Positions 16,597 to 23,389 of a stretch of DNA of 23,497 bases are shown piece by piece. The stretch's first letter is position 1, and each line of letters begins with the position of its first letter. Origin of the DNA: Clostridiales bacterium (GTDB taxonomy: Bacteria; Bacillota; Clostridia; Lachnospirales; CAG-274). Under the pieces are notes generated by a model that was given only the letters and a program-made list of their open reading frames with translations, ran no database searches and had not been told where the DNA came from. The DNA is taken from NCBI GenBank assembly GCA_021203425.1, contig JAJQBF010000243.1:1-23497 (forward strand). Reading direction: 5' to 3'. The position numbers and the translations under genes are program-made.

Positions 16597-17529
16597 TTAC
16601 TCTGCAAAAAGCTGAGTTGACAAATACCTGTCCTCTGTGTCGGGAAGAAGAACAACAATAACCTTGCCCCTGTTTTCCGGTCTTTTGGCAAGCTCAGCTG
16701 CCGTCCATACAGCCGCACCGGAAGAAATTCCAACAAGAAAACCCTCTGTATGTGCAATTTTTCTTCCTGCTTCAAAAGCGGCTTCGTCTTCAACCTTTAT
16801 AATTTCATCATAAACCTCTGTGTTAAGAGTTTCGGGGACAAAACCTGCCCCTATACCCTGAATTTTATGAGGTCCGGCTTTTCCTTCAGACAAAACAGGA
16901 GAACCGGCCGGCTCAACAGCCACAATTTTAACATTCGGGTTTTTGCTCTTTAAATATTCCCCGACACCTGTAATCGTTCCCCCTGTGCCTACTCCGGCAA
17001 CAAATATGTCAACAGTTCCGTCTGTGTCTCTCCATATTTCAGGACCTGTTGTTTTCTTGTGATATTCGGGGTTTGCAGGGTTTGTAAACTGGCTTGGTAT
17101 AAAGCTATCCTCTATTTCATCGGCAATTTCCTGTGCTTTAATAATTGCTCCTCTCATACCCTTAGCTCCGTCTGTCAAGACAAGCTCTGCACCGTAGGCT
17201 TTAAGTAAATTTCTTCTTTCAATGCTCATAGTCTCCGGCATAGTTATTATAATTCTGTAGCCCCTTGCCGCCGCAACAGAAGCAAGCCCGATGCCCGTAT
17301 TTCCCGATGTGGGCTCTATAATTACTGTGTTGGGGGTTATTTTTCCCTCTTTTTCCGCTTTGTCAATCATCCCTACGGCAATTCTGTCTTTAACAGAGCC
17401 GGCAGGGTTAAAATATTCCAATTTGGCAAGCAAAACCGCTTCCAAATTATTTGCCTTTGAGAAATTACCCAGTTCAAGCAAAGGCGTATTCCCTATAAGG
17501 TCTGTAATTCTTTTATAAATTTTAGCCAT
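16597..17529 (-). CDS. cysK: Cysteine synthase A (O-acetylserine sulfhydrylase)
   Basis: A 310-residue PLP enzyme of normal length that makes cysteine from O-acetylserine and sulfide. The PLP lysine is in NPAGSVKDRIA, the substrate loop is EPTSGNTGIGLA, and the phosphate-binding loop is GVGTGGTITG. The usually invariant C-terminal motif LPDTGDRYLST reads LPDTEDRYLST here (GAG at 16633-16635), a single-base G-to-A type change. AGGAGG lies 7 bases before the ATG. It is a consumer of the sulfide made by the sulfite reductase encoded upstream in the same run. A small palindromic repeat separates it from the regulator gene. Confidence 0.93.
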   Translation of the reverse strand: MAKIYKRITDLIGNTPLLELGNFSKANNLEAVLLAKLEYFNPAGSVKDRIAVGMIDKAEKEGKITPNTVIIEPTSGNTGIGLASVAAARGYRIIITMPETMSIERRNLLKAYGAELVLTDGAKGMRGAIIKAQEIADEIEDSFIPSQFTNPANPEYHKKTTGPEIWRDTDGTVDIFVAGVGTGGTITGVGEYLKSKNPNVKIVAVEPAGSPVLSEGKAGPHKIQGIGAGFVPETLNTEVYDEIIKVEDEAAFEAGRKIAHTEGFLVGISSGAAVWTAAELAKRPENRGKVIVVLLPDTEDRYLSTQLFAE

Positions 17530-17585
17530 TTCAATTCCTCCTTATTTATATTCCGGTTCGGGTGTGGCGAGGGCAGCACCTCTCC

Positions 17586-17623
17586 GTCACCCTACGGGTG
17601 ACACCTCCCCTTAAAAGGGGAGG
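17586..17623. repeat. Double-hairpin intergenic repeat
   Basis: Two adjacent perfect hairpins sit in the gap before cysK. GTCACCC (17586-17592) and GGGTGAC (17596-17602) flank TAC; CCTCCCCTT (17604-17612) and AAGGGGAGG (17615-17623) flank AA. The segment is GC-rich in an A/T-rich neighbourhood and abuts the regulator's stop codon. Its form is like short palindromic intergenic repeats dispersed in many Clostridia; it lacks a T-run, so it is not a standard terminator. It may affect mRNA stability between the regulator and cysK. Confidence 0.6.
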
Positions 17624-18672
17624 CTATATTACATAACTGTAATCTCCGAACATTCTGTATTCCGACGGAGGCACTTCATATTCCTTTTTGAAAAGTCTTG
17701 AAAAATAACCCATATCCTTATAGCCCAGCCTTTCGGATATGTCTGTTATTTTTAATTTTGTTTTCTACAGAAGGTATGCCGCTCTTTTCATTTTAACAAC
17801 CGTTACATAATCCACAAATCTTATTTTGGTATGTGCCGTAAAAACCGTGCTTAAATATGTACTGTTTATATGAAGCTCCGCTGCAATATCCTTTTGACGA
17901 AGACTGCTTTCCGGGCTGCTGAGAATATACTGTATACCCCCCCCCGAATTTTTTCATCGTCTGCCTTAGGAGAAAGCCTGCAAAACTCACCGAACAAATC
18001 TCCTAAAATTTTACGGTATCTGTCCTTATATGTATTTTGATCTCCCTCATTTATGCTGTCTAAATTATAAAACGTGTGAGGGTCAATATACAAATCAAGC
18101 CACTCGTAGATATTGAAAACATCTTCAATTACGCTGCTGCATATGCTCCTTGCCTTTTTGTCGGCAGCTATAACATCAAATCCATCATCGTAAATTTTAT
18201 CAAGCATTTCGTCTATATACCTGTGGATATTATAATTTCTGTCCTTGAAAAAGGCGAGTATGTTTTCTTTATAACATACCTCCTCTGCTCCGCCTTCATA
18301 GCTTTCGCTTTTTATTCGGGTAAACATCTGATAAAACTGCGTTTCGTCAAAGGGCATTACAAAATAATCATAAGCCCCTAAAATTATGCCCTGTCTGGCA
18401 TAGTTAAAGTCGGAAAACCTGCTGCACAAAACAACTCTGCTGCAAAGTCCCTCAGCTTTAGCTGTTCTTAAAAGCTGAAGTCCGTCCATACCCGTTATTC
18501 TTATTTCCGTAATAACAAGGTCATATTTTTTCTGCTTCATTTTATTGTGGGCTGTAATTCCGTCATTTGCTATGTCTTCAATTACAAATTCCGAAGCCTC
18601 TCCCCAAATGTGCAAAGCTTCTATTTGCCTAAGCAGTTCATCGCTGTCATATACAAATAATGTTCTGTACAT
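17624..18672 (-). pseudogene. YesN/AraC-type response regulator with degenerate receiver, broken by a frameshift and a TAG
   Basis: Corrected, this is a protein of about 350 residues: receiver domain (1 to about 120), linker, and C-terminal AraC helix-turn-helix pair. The DNA-binding part reads LRQKDIAAELHINSTYLSTVF then ITDISERLGYKDMGYFSRLF. The frame breaks at nine C (17937-17945, plus strand), where one more base restores it. A TAG at 17765-17767 then interrupts between AAYLL and KTKLKITDIS. The receiver is atypical: the phosphorylated Asp is Glu (E56 in ITEIRITGMDG) and the conserved Lys is Met (M106 in YFVMPF), so it may not be switched by phosphorylation. AAGGGGG precedes the ATG. It sits within the sulfur-assimilation run and is a plausible regulator of the locus. 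No sensor kinase is in the window. Confidence 0.82.
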
Positions 18673-18700
18673 TAAGTCAGCCCCCTTTCTTTTATCGGGC

Positions 18701-19948
18701 TTAAAAAGGCAGTTTTTCGTTTACATACTCAAGAGCCGATAAAAAGTCCTCAGTTAAGTCTCTTATATCCTCAATACCTGCGCTTATCCTTATTAAGTCA
18801 TCATAAACTCCGGCTTTAGCTTGTTCGGTTTCGCTGCTGTGGGCGTATATCGTAGATGACGGGTGAATAACAAGGGTTTTCGTGTCACCGATGCTTGTTA
18901 TGTTAACTGCATATTTAAGGCTGTTTATAAAGGCAAAGGCTCTTTCCTTTGTATAAAGCCTTAAGGTCAATATTCCGCCGCCTTTGCCGCCCAAAATATC
19001 ATTTGCTTTTGTATAATAGGGGCTGCTTTTAAGCATAGGATAATTTACCTCTCTTATACCGGCTTTGTTTTCAAGTGCCTCGGCAAGAGCCAAGGCATTT
19101 TTACAGTGTCTGTCCATTCTCAAGCCAAGAGTTTCAAGCCCCAAAGAGTTAAAGTAAGCATTCATAGGGCTTAAACAGCAGCCGAAATTTCTGAAAGTAT
19201 CATTTCTGAGCTTTGCGGTAAAGGCAAATTTGCCCAGATTTAAATATTCTCCCATAACAGGATATTTTTCTTCTGTCCACTTAAAATTGCCGCTGTCGGT
19301 AATTATTCCGCTTATAGAATTGCTGCTGCCGTTTATATATTTCGATGAGGAATTTATTATAATATCCGCCCCTAAGTCAATGCCTCTTAAAATATAGGTG
19401 GTAGCTGTGGTGATGTCCAATATAAACGGCAAGCCGTAACTGTGGATTAAACCAGCCGCCGCTTTAACGTCTGTTACGTCTAATTTCGGGTTTCCTATTG
19501 TTTCGGCAAAAACTGCCTTTGTTTTGGAATTTACAAGGCTTTCAAGTTCGCCTTTTGTTATATCCTCAACTATATGAACCTTAATACCCAGCTTTTCAAT
19601 GTCCTTAAAAAAATCAAGAGTACCGCCGAAAACGGAAGCCTTTGAAATAATTTCGTCTCCTGCACCGAGAATATTCAGTAAAGCGACAGAGATAGCCGCC
19701 ATTCCTGATGAAACCGCAACAGAAGCAAGACCGTTTTCCAAATAAGTTATTCTGTTTTCAAATGAGGCAACTGTAGGGTTGCTGATTCTGCTATAGGCAT
19801 AGCCGGAGGCTTTATTGTGAAAAATTTTTTCTATTTCCTCGGCGGTTTTCTGTCCGAAAGCACTTGACTGATATATGGGTATAAGCGTCGCCCCTGTATT
19901 TGTATCGCCTTCAAAATTGCCATGAAGTAAAGCTGTATCATACTTCAT
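18701..19948 (-). CDS. metY: Cys/Met-metabolism PLP enzyme, O-acetylhomoserine sulfhydrylase-like
   Basis: A 415-residue enzyme of the Cys/Met gamma-family (MetY/MetB/MetC), closest in layout to O-acetylhomoserine sulfhydrylase, which would make homocysteine. Visible are the N-terminal LIPIYQSSAF, YSRISNPTVASFE, the phosphate-binding SSGMAAIS and the PLP lysine in IINSSSKYINGSS. The stretch usually VDNT.ATPYL reads LDITTATTYIL, so a normally conserved Asn and Pro are changed. Because the sulfur carrier, adenylyltransferase and protease genes precede it, the sulfur donor could be a protein thiocarboxylate instead of free sulfide, as reported for the Wolinella HcyS system; this is inference. 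AAGGAGTGG lies just before the ATG, 11 bases after the previous stop. Confidence 0.85.
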   Translation of the reverse strand: MKYDTALLHGNFEGDTNTGATLIPIYQSSAFGQKTAEEIEKIFHNKASGYAYSRISNPTVASFENRITYLENGLASVAVSSGMAAISVALLNILGAGDEIISKASVFGGTLDFFKDIEKLGIKVHIVEDITKGELESLVNSKTKAVFAETIGNPKLDVTDVKAAAGLIHSYGLPFILDITTATTYILRGIDLGADIIINSSSKYINGSSNSISGIITDSGNFKWTEEKYPVMGEYLNLGKFAFTAKLRNDTFRNFGCCLSPMNAYFNSLGLETLGLRMDRHCKNALALAEALENKAGIREVNYPMLKSSPYYTKANDILGGKGGGILTLRLYTKERAFAFINSLKYAVNITSIGDTKTLVIHPSSTIYAHSSETEQAKAGVYDDLIRISAGIEDIRDLTEDFLSALEYVNEKLPF

Positions 19949-19959
19949 AAAACCACTCC

Positions 19960-20769
19960 TTAAAATGCTCCGCCGCAGCTGTTCATCTCATAGTCGGTCA
20001 ACTCATGAATTGTGGGGTTATCTCCGCATATGGGGCAGTCCTTAACCTTTTCGGGCAGCTTTATTTTTCTGAATTCCATAGTCAAAGCATTGTATGTAAG
20101 CAAATAACCCGTTAAAAGTTCACCCTTTCTCAAAAGATACTTTATGGCTTCCATAGCCTGAAGGCTGCCTATAACTCCGCCCATTGCCCCTACAACTCCC
20201 GCCTGTCTGCAGGTAGGAACAGCGTCAGCCGGCGGAGGATTTTTAAATACACAGCGGTAACATGGACCTCTTCCGGGAACATAGGTCATAAGCTGACCCT
20301 GAAATCTTATAATTCCGGCATGAGAAAAAGGCTTTTCAGCCATAACACAGGCATCATTTATAAGAAATTTCGCCGGAAAGTTATCTGTTCCGTCAATAAC
20401 AAAGTCATAGTCCTTTATTAAATCCAATATGTTTTGAGAGCTTACAAAAGTTCTGTAAGTAATAACTTTAACATCCGGATTAATAGCCTCCATAGTTTCC
20501 TTTGTGGAAATTACCTTTGCCTTTCCGACGTTAGCCGTTGTATGTATAATCTGTCTTTGGAGATTTGACAGGTCAACCTCGTCTGCATCAGCAATACCTA
20601 TTGTTCCCACTCCGGCAGCGGCAAGATACATTGCCGCCGGGGAACCCAAACCGCCGGCTCCTATAATAATAACCTTTGAATTAAGCAGTTTTCTTTGCCC
20701 CTTTGCCCCTACTTCCTTCAATATAATATGTCTTGAATATCTTTCAAGCTGTTCACCGGTAAATGCCAT
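19960..20769 (-). CDS. HesA/MoeB/ThiF-family sulfur-carrier adenylyltransferase
   Basis: A 269-residue E1-like enzyme expected to adenylate the C-terminal glycine of the small carrier protein encoded just before it. It has the nucleotide loop GAGGLGSPAAMYLAAAGVG, DADEVDLSNLQRQ, and two zinc Cys pairs (CYRC near residue 175 and CPIC near 245). A further Cys in PTCRQAGVVG matches the family's crossover-loop Cys. There is no rhodanese domain, so sulfide or a separate protein such as the TusA-like neighbour must supply sulfur. Its start overlaps the carrier stop by one base (TAATG), a coupling typical of partners. It corresponds to HcyF in Wolinella-type clusters; molybdopterin or thiamine use is less likely, as no moa or thi gene is nearby. 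Confidence 0.9.
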   Translation of the reverse strand: MAFTGEQLERYSRHIILKEVGAKGQRKLLNSKVIIIGAGGLGSPAAMYLAAAGVGTIGIADADEVDLSNLQRQIIHTTANVGKAKVISTKETMEAINPDVKVITYRTFVSSQNILDLIKDYDFVIDGTDNFPAKFLINDACVMAEKPFSHAGIIRFQGQLMTYVPGRGPCYRCVFKNPPPADAVPTCRQAGVVGAMGGVIGSLQAMEAIKYLLRKGELLTGYLLTYNALTMEFRKIKLPEKVKDCPICGDNPTIHELTDYEMNSCGGAF

Positions 20770-20978
20770 TATAAACTTCCTCCGCCCATAAAATAAAGAA
20801 ATTCAACAACATCTTCTTCCTTTAAAACTATACCCTCAAAATCCTTTGCACTGTAAAGCTCGTCATTCGCAGACCCTGTTACATATTCGGGAGTCTCGAC
20901 CTTTTCCGCTTCAACAAGTCCCTTAAGGGTCAAACCATCTTTATATTCCTTAATTTTTCCGCTTACCGTAATTTTCAT
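20769..20978 (-). CDS. ThiS/MoaD-like sulfur carrier with masked C-terminus (HcyS-like)
   Basis: A 69-residue beta-grasp protein. It begins MKITVSGKIKEY and ends EEDVVEFLYFMGGGSL. The ubiquitin-like pattern is clear: two opening strands, a helix around LKGLVEAEK, and the hydrophobic strand before the glycines. Working carriers end exactly in Gly-Gly; this one carries extra residues (Gly-Ser-Leu, or Ser-Leu after three Gly), so it should need trimming before activation. A JAMM protease is encoded three genes upstream in the same operon. The start overlaps the TusA-like stop by four bases (ATGA) and the stop overlaps the adenylyltransferase start. It is expected to carry sulfur as a thiocarboxylate to the MetY-like or CysK enzyme. 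Confidence 0.88.
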   Translation of the reverse strand: MKITVSGKIKEYKDGLTLKGLVEAEKVETPEYVTGSANDELYSAKDFEGIVLKEEDVVEFLYFMGGGSL

Positions 20979-21232
20979 TCTTCCTCACCTTTCTCAACAA
21001 TTAAATCATATGTTCCGTCATCATTTGCCGTAAGTTTTAAAACCCTGTGACCTTCCTCTTTCATTGAACGGGGTACATTCTGCAAGGGCTCGCCGCCGTT
21101 CATATGTACGGAAAGAATTTGCCCTGTTTCAAGCTCTTCAATAGCCACCTTAGCCTTAACAAAGGTTACGGGGCATACAACATCTGTTATATCCACATAA
21201 TCATCTATTTTAATATCATTTGCCGAAGCCAT
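20975..21232 (-). CDS. TusA/YedF-like sulfurtransferase
   Basis: An 85-residue protein of the TusA family with the conserved Cys in DITDVVCPVTFVKAKVAIEEL. The second Pro of the usual CPxP is Thr (CPVT), a form I associate with TusA-like proteins in sulfur-assimilation clusters. It could hold sulfur as a persulfide between the sulfite reductase and the carrier protein; this is inferred from position. AGGAGG lies 6 bases before the ATG, inside the end of the sulfite reductase gene, which it overlaps by 17 bases; its own end overlaps the carrier gene by four bases. Confidence 0.88.
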   Translation of the reverse strand: MASANDIKIDDYVDITDVVCPVTFVKAKVAIEELETGQILSVHMNGGEPLQNVPRSMKEEGHRVLKLTANDDGTYDLIVEKGEEE

Positions 21233-22086
21233 AATAAGCCTCCTTTATTGTTTTTACAAACTCGTCTTTTCCGACTCTTTCAATTGTAAATCTGAAACGC
21301 TCACCGGGGTTTGCGTGCTTCTTAAAGAAATCCACCGCAGCATCTATTACAACAAAAAGCTGTTCTTTACTGTGGATAATCGGTATAATCTCTTCACCTT
21401 TCCAAACAGTATTTCCGAAAAGACCGCCGAAAGACACTATATAGCCTTCGTTATTTTCCCACGCATCAACAGGACAGGCTTTTGTACATCTTCCGCAGTA
21501 GTTGCACTTATCCTCATTTACAATAATTTTACCGCCTTCTGTTGTTATTGCCTTAACCCGGCATATATTTTCACAAACTCCGCAGCTTATACATTTATCA
21601 GCTATCCATTTAACCTCTATGCCGCCTTTTTATGCCTATGTCGTTTTCCTCCGCCTTAAGACAGTTGTTTTGACAGCCTGTCACGCCGAATTTGAACTTG
21701 TGAGGCAAGTCCATAGCAAAAAATCTTTCACTTATTTCCTCTGCAAGTCCGTATGTATCTATACAGCCGCTTGGGCAGACAGCCTTTCCCTGGCAAGAAG
21801 TAACGGTTCTTACTCTCGCTCCGCAGACACCCGGCTCACAGTCTCCCTCGGCAAGCTTTGCCTTAACCTCGTCAATATCATCAAGCCTTATAAAAGGTAT
21901 TTCAACTCCCTGTCTTGAAGTAAGATGAACATAGCCCTCACCGTATTTTTCCGCCGTTTCAGCTATGGTTAAAAGCTGATTTGAGGTCAGATGACCGCCT
22001 ACAACCTTTAAACGCAGAGAAAACCTGTTTTTTTGTTTTTGTCGCATAAAACCGCCTTTTTTTAAAACAGAATAATCAACAGCCAT
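21216..22086 (-). pseudogene. Siroheme-[4Fe-4S] sulfite reductase with C-terminal ferredoxin domain, one frameshift
   Basis: With one base removed this is a 289-residue sulfite reductase, which would reduce sulfite to sulfide. The siroheme/[4Fe-4S] ligands are C-x5-C (SCQGKAVC) and, further on, C-x3-C (GCQNNC). A two-cluster ferredoxin domain follows, with CISCGVCENIC and CNYCGRCTKACP. The layout resembles AsrC-like or archaeal Fsr-like small reductases and differs from the two-domain CysI. The frame breaks at five T (21627-21631, plus strand); removing one restores DIGIKGGIEVKWIADKC. The ATG at 22086 has AGGAGGG 7 bases upstream. The electron donor is not obvious; a ferredoxin is likely. Siroheme would come from the hem genes at the far end of the run, and sulfite from IslA. 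Confidence 0.88.
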
Positions 22087-22099
22087 ATTGAAACCCTCC

Positions 22100-22510
22100 T
22101 TAAATATATTCAATCGGCTCTTCTTCCGAAATATTTCCGTTAATCCTAAATGACTTTAAAACAGGATTTTTCTCGTCCTGAAGTGATAAAATTATATAGC
22201 TTGCATTTTTATCATAAGCAAGTCTCTTGTCTTCATCGGAAGGTCTTGAAGGGCTTTCCGGGTGAGAATGAAAGTTTCCCAAAGGAACAAACCCCTTCTT
22301 CCTCATATCCTTAACCGCTTCAAGCTGATCCTTAGGGTTCATTGAAAAATGCTCCCTTGAGCGGTCGATATTTTCAAGCACGTATATTTCCTTAACACTC
22401 TTTATTCCTTCTGTCTTTGTTCCCCCTATAAGTCCGCAGATTTCCTCAGGCTTGCCTTTTCTTCCGACAGCAACTATTTCATCATAAAATCTTTTGGGAA
22501 GTCTAATCAC
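22100..22510 (-). CDS. JAMM/Mov34 zinc metalloprotease (Mec/HcyD-like)
   Basis: A 136-residue stand-alone JAB1/MPN/Mov34 protease. The zinc motif is complete: Glu in EEICGLIGG near residue 22, then FHSHPESPSRPSDED, giving the H-x-H-x10-D arrangement with the conserved Ser. Relatives trim or release residues from ubiquitin-like sulfur carriers (Mec with CysO in Mycobacterium, HcyD with HcyS in Wolinella). Here the obvious substrate is the carrier ending in GGGSL. The start is a GTG at 22510 that overlaps the thioredoxin stop by four bases (GTGA). Confidence 0.9.
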   Translation of the reverse strand: MIRLPKRFYDEIVAVGRKGKPEEICGLIGGTKTEGIKSVKEIYVLENIDRSREHFSMNPKDQLEAVKDMRKKGFVPLGNFHSHPESPSRPSDEDKRLAYDKNASYIILSLQDEKNPVLKSFRINGNISEEEPIEYI

Positions 22511-22821
22511 TCTAAGACCTCCCTTACGGCATTCTCCAAAGCGTTTTTGTTTACAAAACCCTTTGTTCTTTTAAATTCCTCACCGCTGTTAAAAAATATA
22601 ATTGTAGGAGTAGCTTCAATATTATATTTTTTCACCAAGTCTGCTGCAAAAGCCGTATTTGTTTTGGCAAATTTTATGCCGCTGTACTTTTCTTCCAGCT
22701 CTCCGAGTAAGGGAGAAAGCATTTTACAGGGAATACACCCGTCAGAATAAAACTCTAAAAGAACAGGCTTTTCGGAGTTTAAAACCTCTGTTTCAAAATT
22801 TTCACTCGTAATTTTTTCCAT
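22507..22821 (-). CDS. Thioredoxin-family protein
   Basis: A 104-residue single-domain thioredoxin with the redox pair CIPC in FYSDGCIPCKML instead of the common WCGPC, and the cis-Pro in IEATPTIIFF. It has no signal peptide, so it is cytoplasmic. Possible roles here are reducing persulfide or disulfide on the sulfite reductase or TusA-like protein; the sequence does not decide. I use the ATG at 22821, which has AGAGG 9 bases upstream; a GTG at 22830 directly abuts that site. Its end overlaps the protease gene. Confidence 0.88.
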   Translation of the reverse strand: MEKITSENFETEVLNSEKPVLLEFYSDGCIPCKMLSPLLGELEEKYSGIKFAKTNTAFAADLVKKYNIEATPTIIFFNSGEEFKRTKGFVNKNALENAVREVLE

Positions 22822-22835
22822 TATCTGCACCTCTT

Positions 22836-23321
22836 TTATGCACTTATATTCACAAGCCTCGCAGCCGTGTTCATTCTTTTATCATTTAAAATATATTCCG
22901 AAAAAACATAAAGCCCTGCAAGAAGTCCTCTGTCACAAACTGTTTCGGAAACAATTGTCCCTTTGTTTATAACTCCGGTCTTTTTACCTTTTATAAATAT
23001 ATCATAAATTCCGGTACTTCTGTATTTTACGCAAATATCCTTTTCGGGTATGTAAAATTCTCCGTAGAACGACAGCTTAAAAGGTTCTCCCTGTGTTTTT
23101 ATTTTTTCACCTGTTTTAACAAACATTTCACTGCTTCCTAAATGGTTTCTTACTACAAATCCGCCGGTATTTTCGGCAATGTCATAAATAACCCGACCTT
23201 TTAAGTCGCATATACATTTGCCTCTTTCAAGCAAGCCTTTATATTTTATTCTGTAAATAATTAATCCGTCATCATCGGCAATGTATCTTTTTAAGCCGGC
23301 AGTCTTTTCCCTTAGAATCAA
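22836..23321 (-). CDS. Unrecognised protein of about 161 residues, first gene of the sulfur operon
   Basis: I do not recognise this protein. It is rich in short beta strands (YIADDDGLIIYRIKYKG, GKCICDLKGRVIYDI, GTIVSETVCDRGLLAGLYVF), contains no signal peptide or clear membrane segment, and has no metal-binding Cys cluster. The strand-turn pattern faintly recalls LURP-one/Tubby-like proteins, but I would not assign it. The best start is a TTG at 23321, with AGGAGG 7 bases upstream; an open TTG at 23363 lies upstream of that site and close to the promoter. Being promoter-proximal in a sulfur-assimilation operon, it could be a small regulatory or scaffold protein. Confidence 0.7.
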   Translation of the reverse strand: MILREKTAGLKRYIADDDGLIIYRIKYKGLLERGKCICDLKGRVIYDIAENTGGFVVRNHLGSSEMFVKTGEKIKTQGEPFKLSFYGEFYIPEKDICVKYRSTGIYDIFIKGKKTGVINKGTIVSETVCDRGLLAGLYVFSEYILNDKRMNTAARLVNISA

Positions 23322-23353
23322 GTTAATTCCTCCTACAGTGAATTGATTTCTAA

Positions 23354-23382
23354 AGTATATCAAACTTATATTTGTATTTCAA
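23354..23382 (-). promoter_or_regulatory. Sigma-A type promoter for the minus-strand sulfur operon
   Basis: Read on the minus strand, a -35 box TTGAAA (23377-23382) and a -10 box TATACT (23354-23359) are separated by exactly 17 bases, close to consensus. Transcription should begin near 23347, leaving a leader of about 25 bases before the TTG start at 23321. No riboswitch can fit in so short a leader. This is the only strong promoter I can identify in the window. Confidence 0.8.
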
Positions 23383-23389
23383 CGCAGGC

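Noticed and set aside
17586..17623. Rho-independent terminator after the regulator gene
   Set aside because: Both hairpins lack a following T-run on the minus strand, so a repeat or mRNA-processing element is the better description.
19960..20978. Thiamine or molybdopterin biosynthesis cluster based on the ThiS/ThiF-like pair
   Set aside because: No thiG, thiH, moaE or mog-like gene is present; sulfite reductase, JAMM protease, TusA-like, MetY-like and CysK neighbours indicate amino acid sulfur assimilation.
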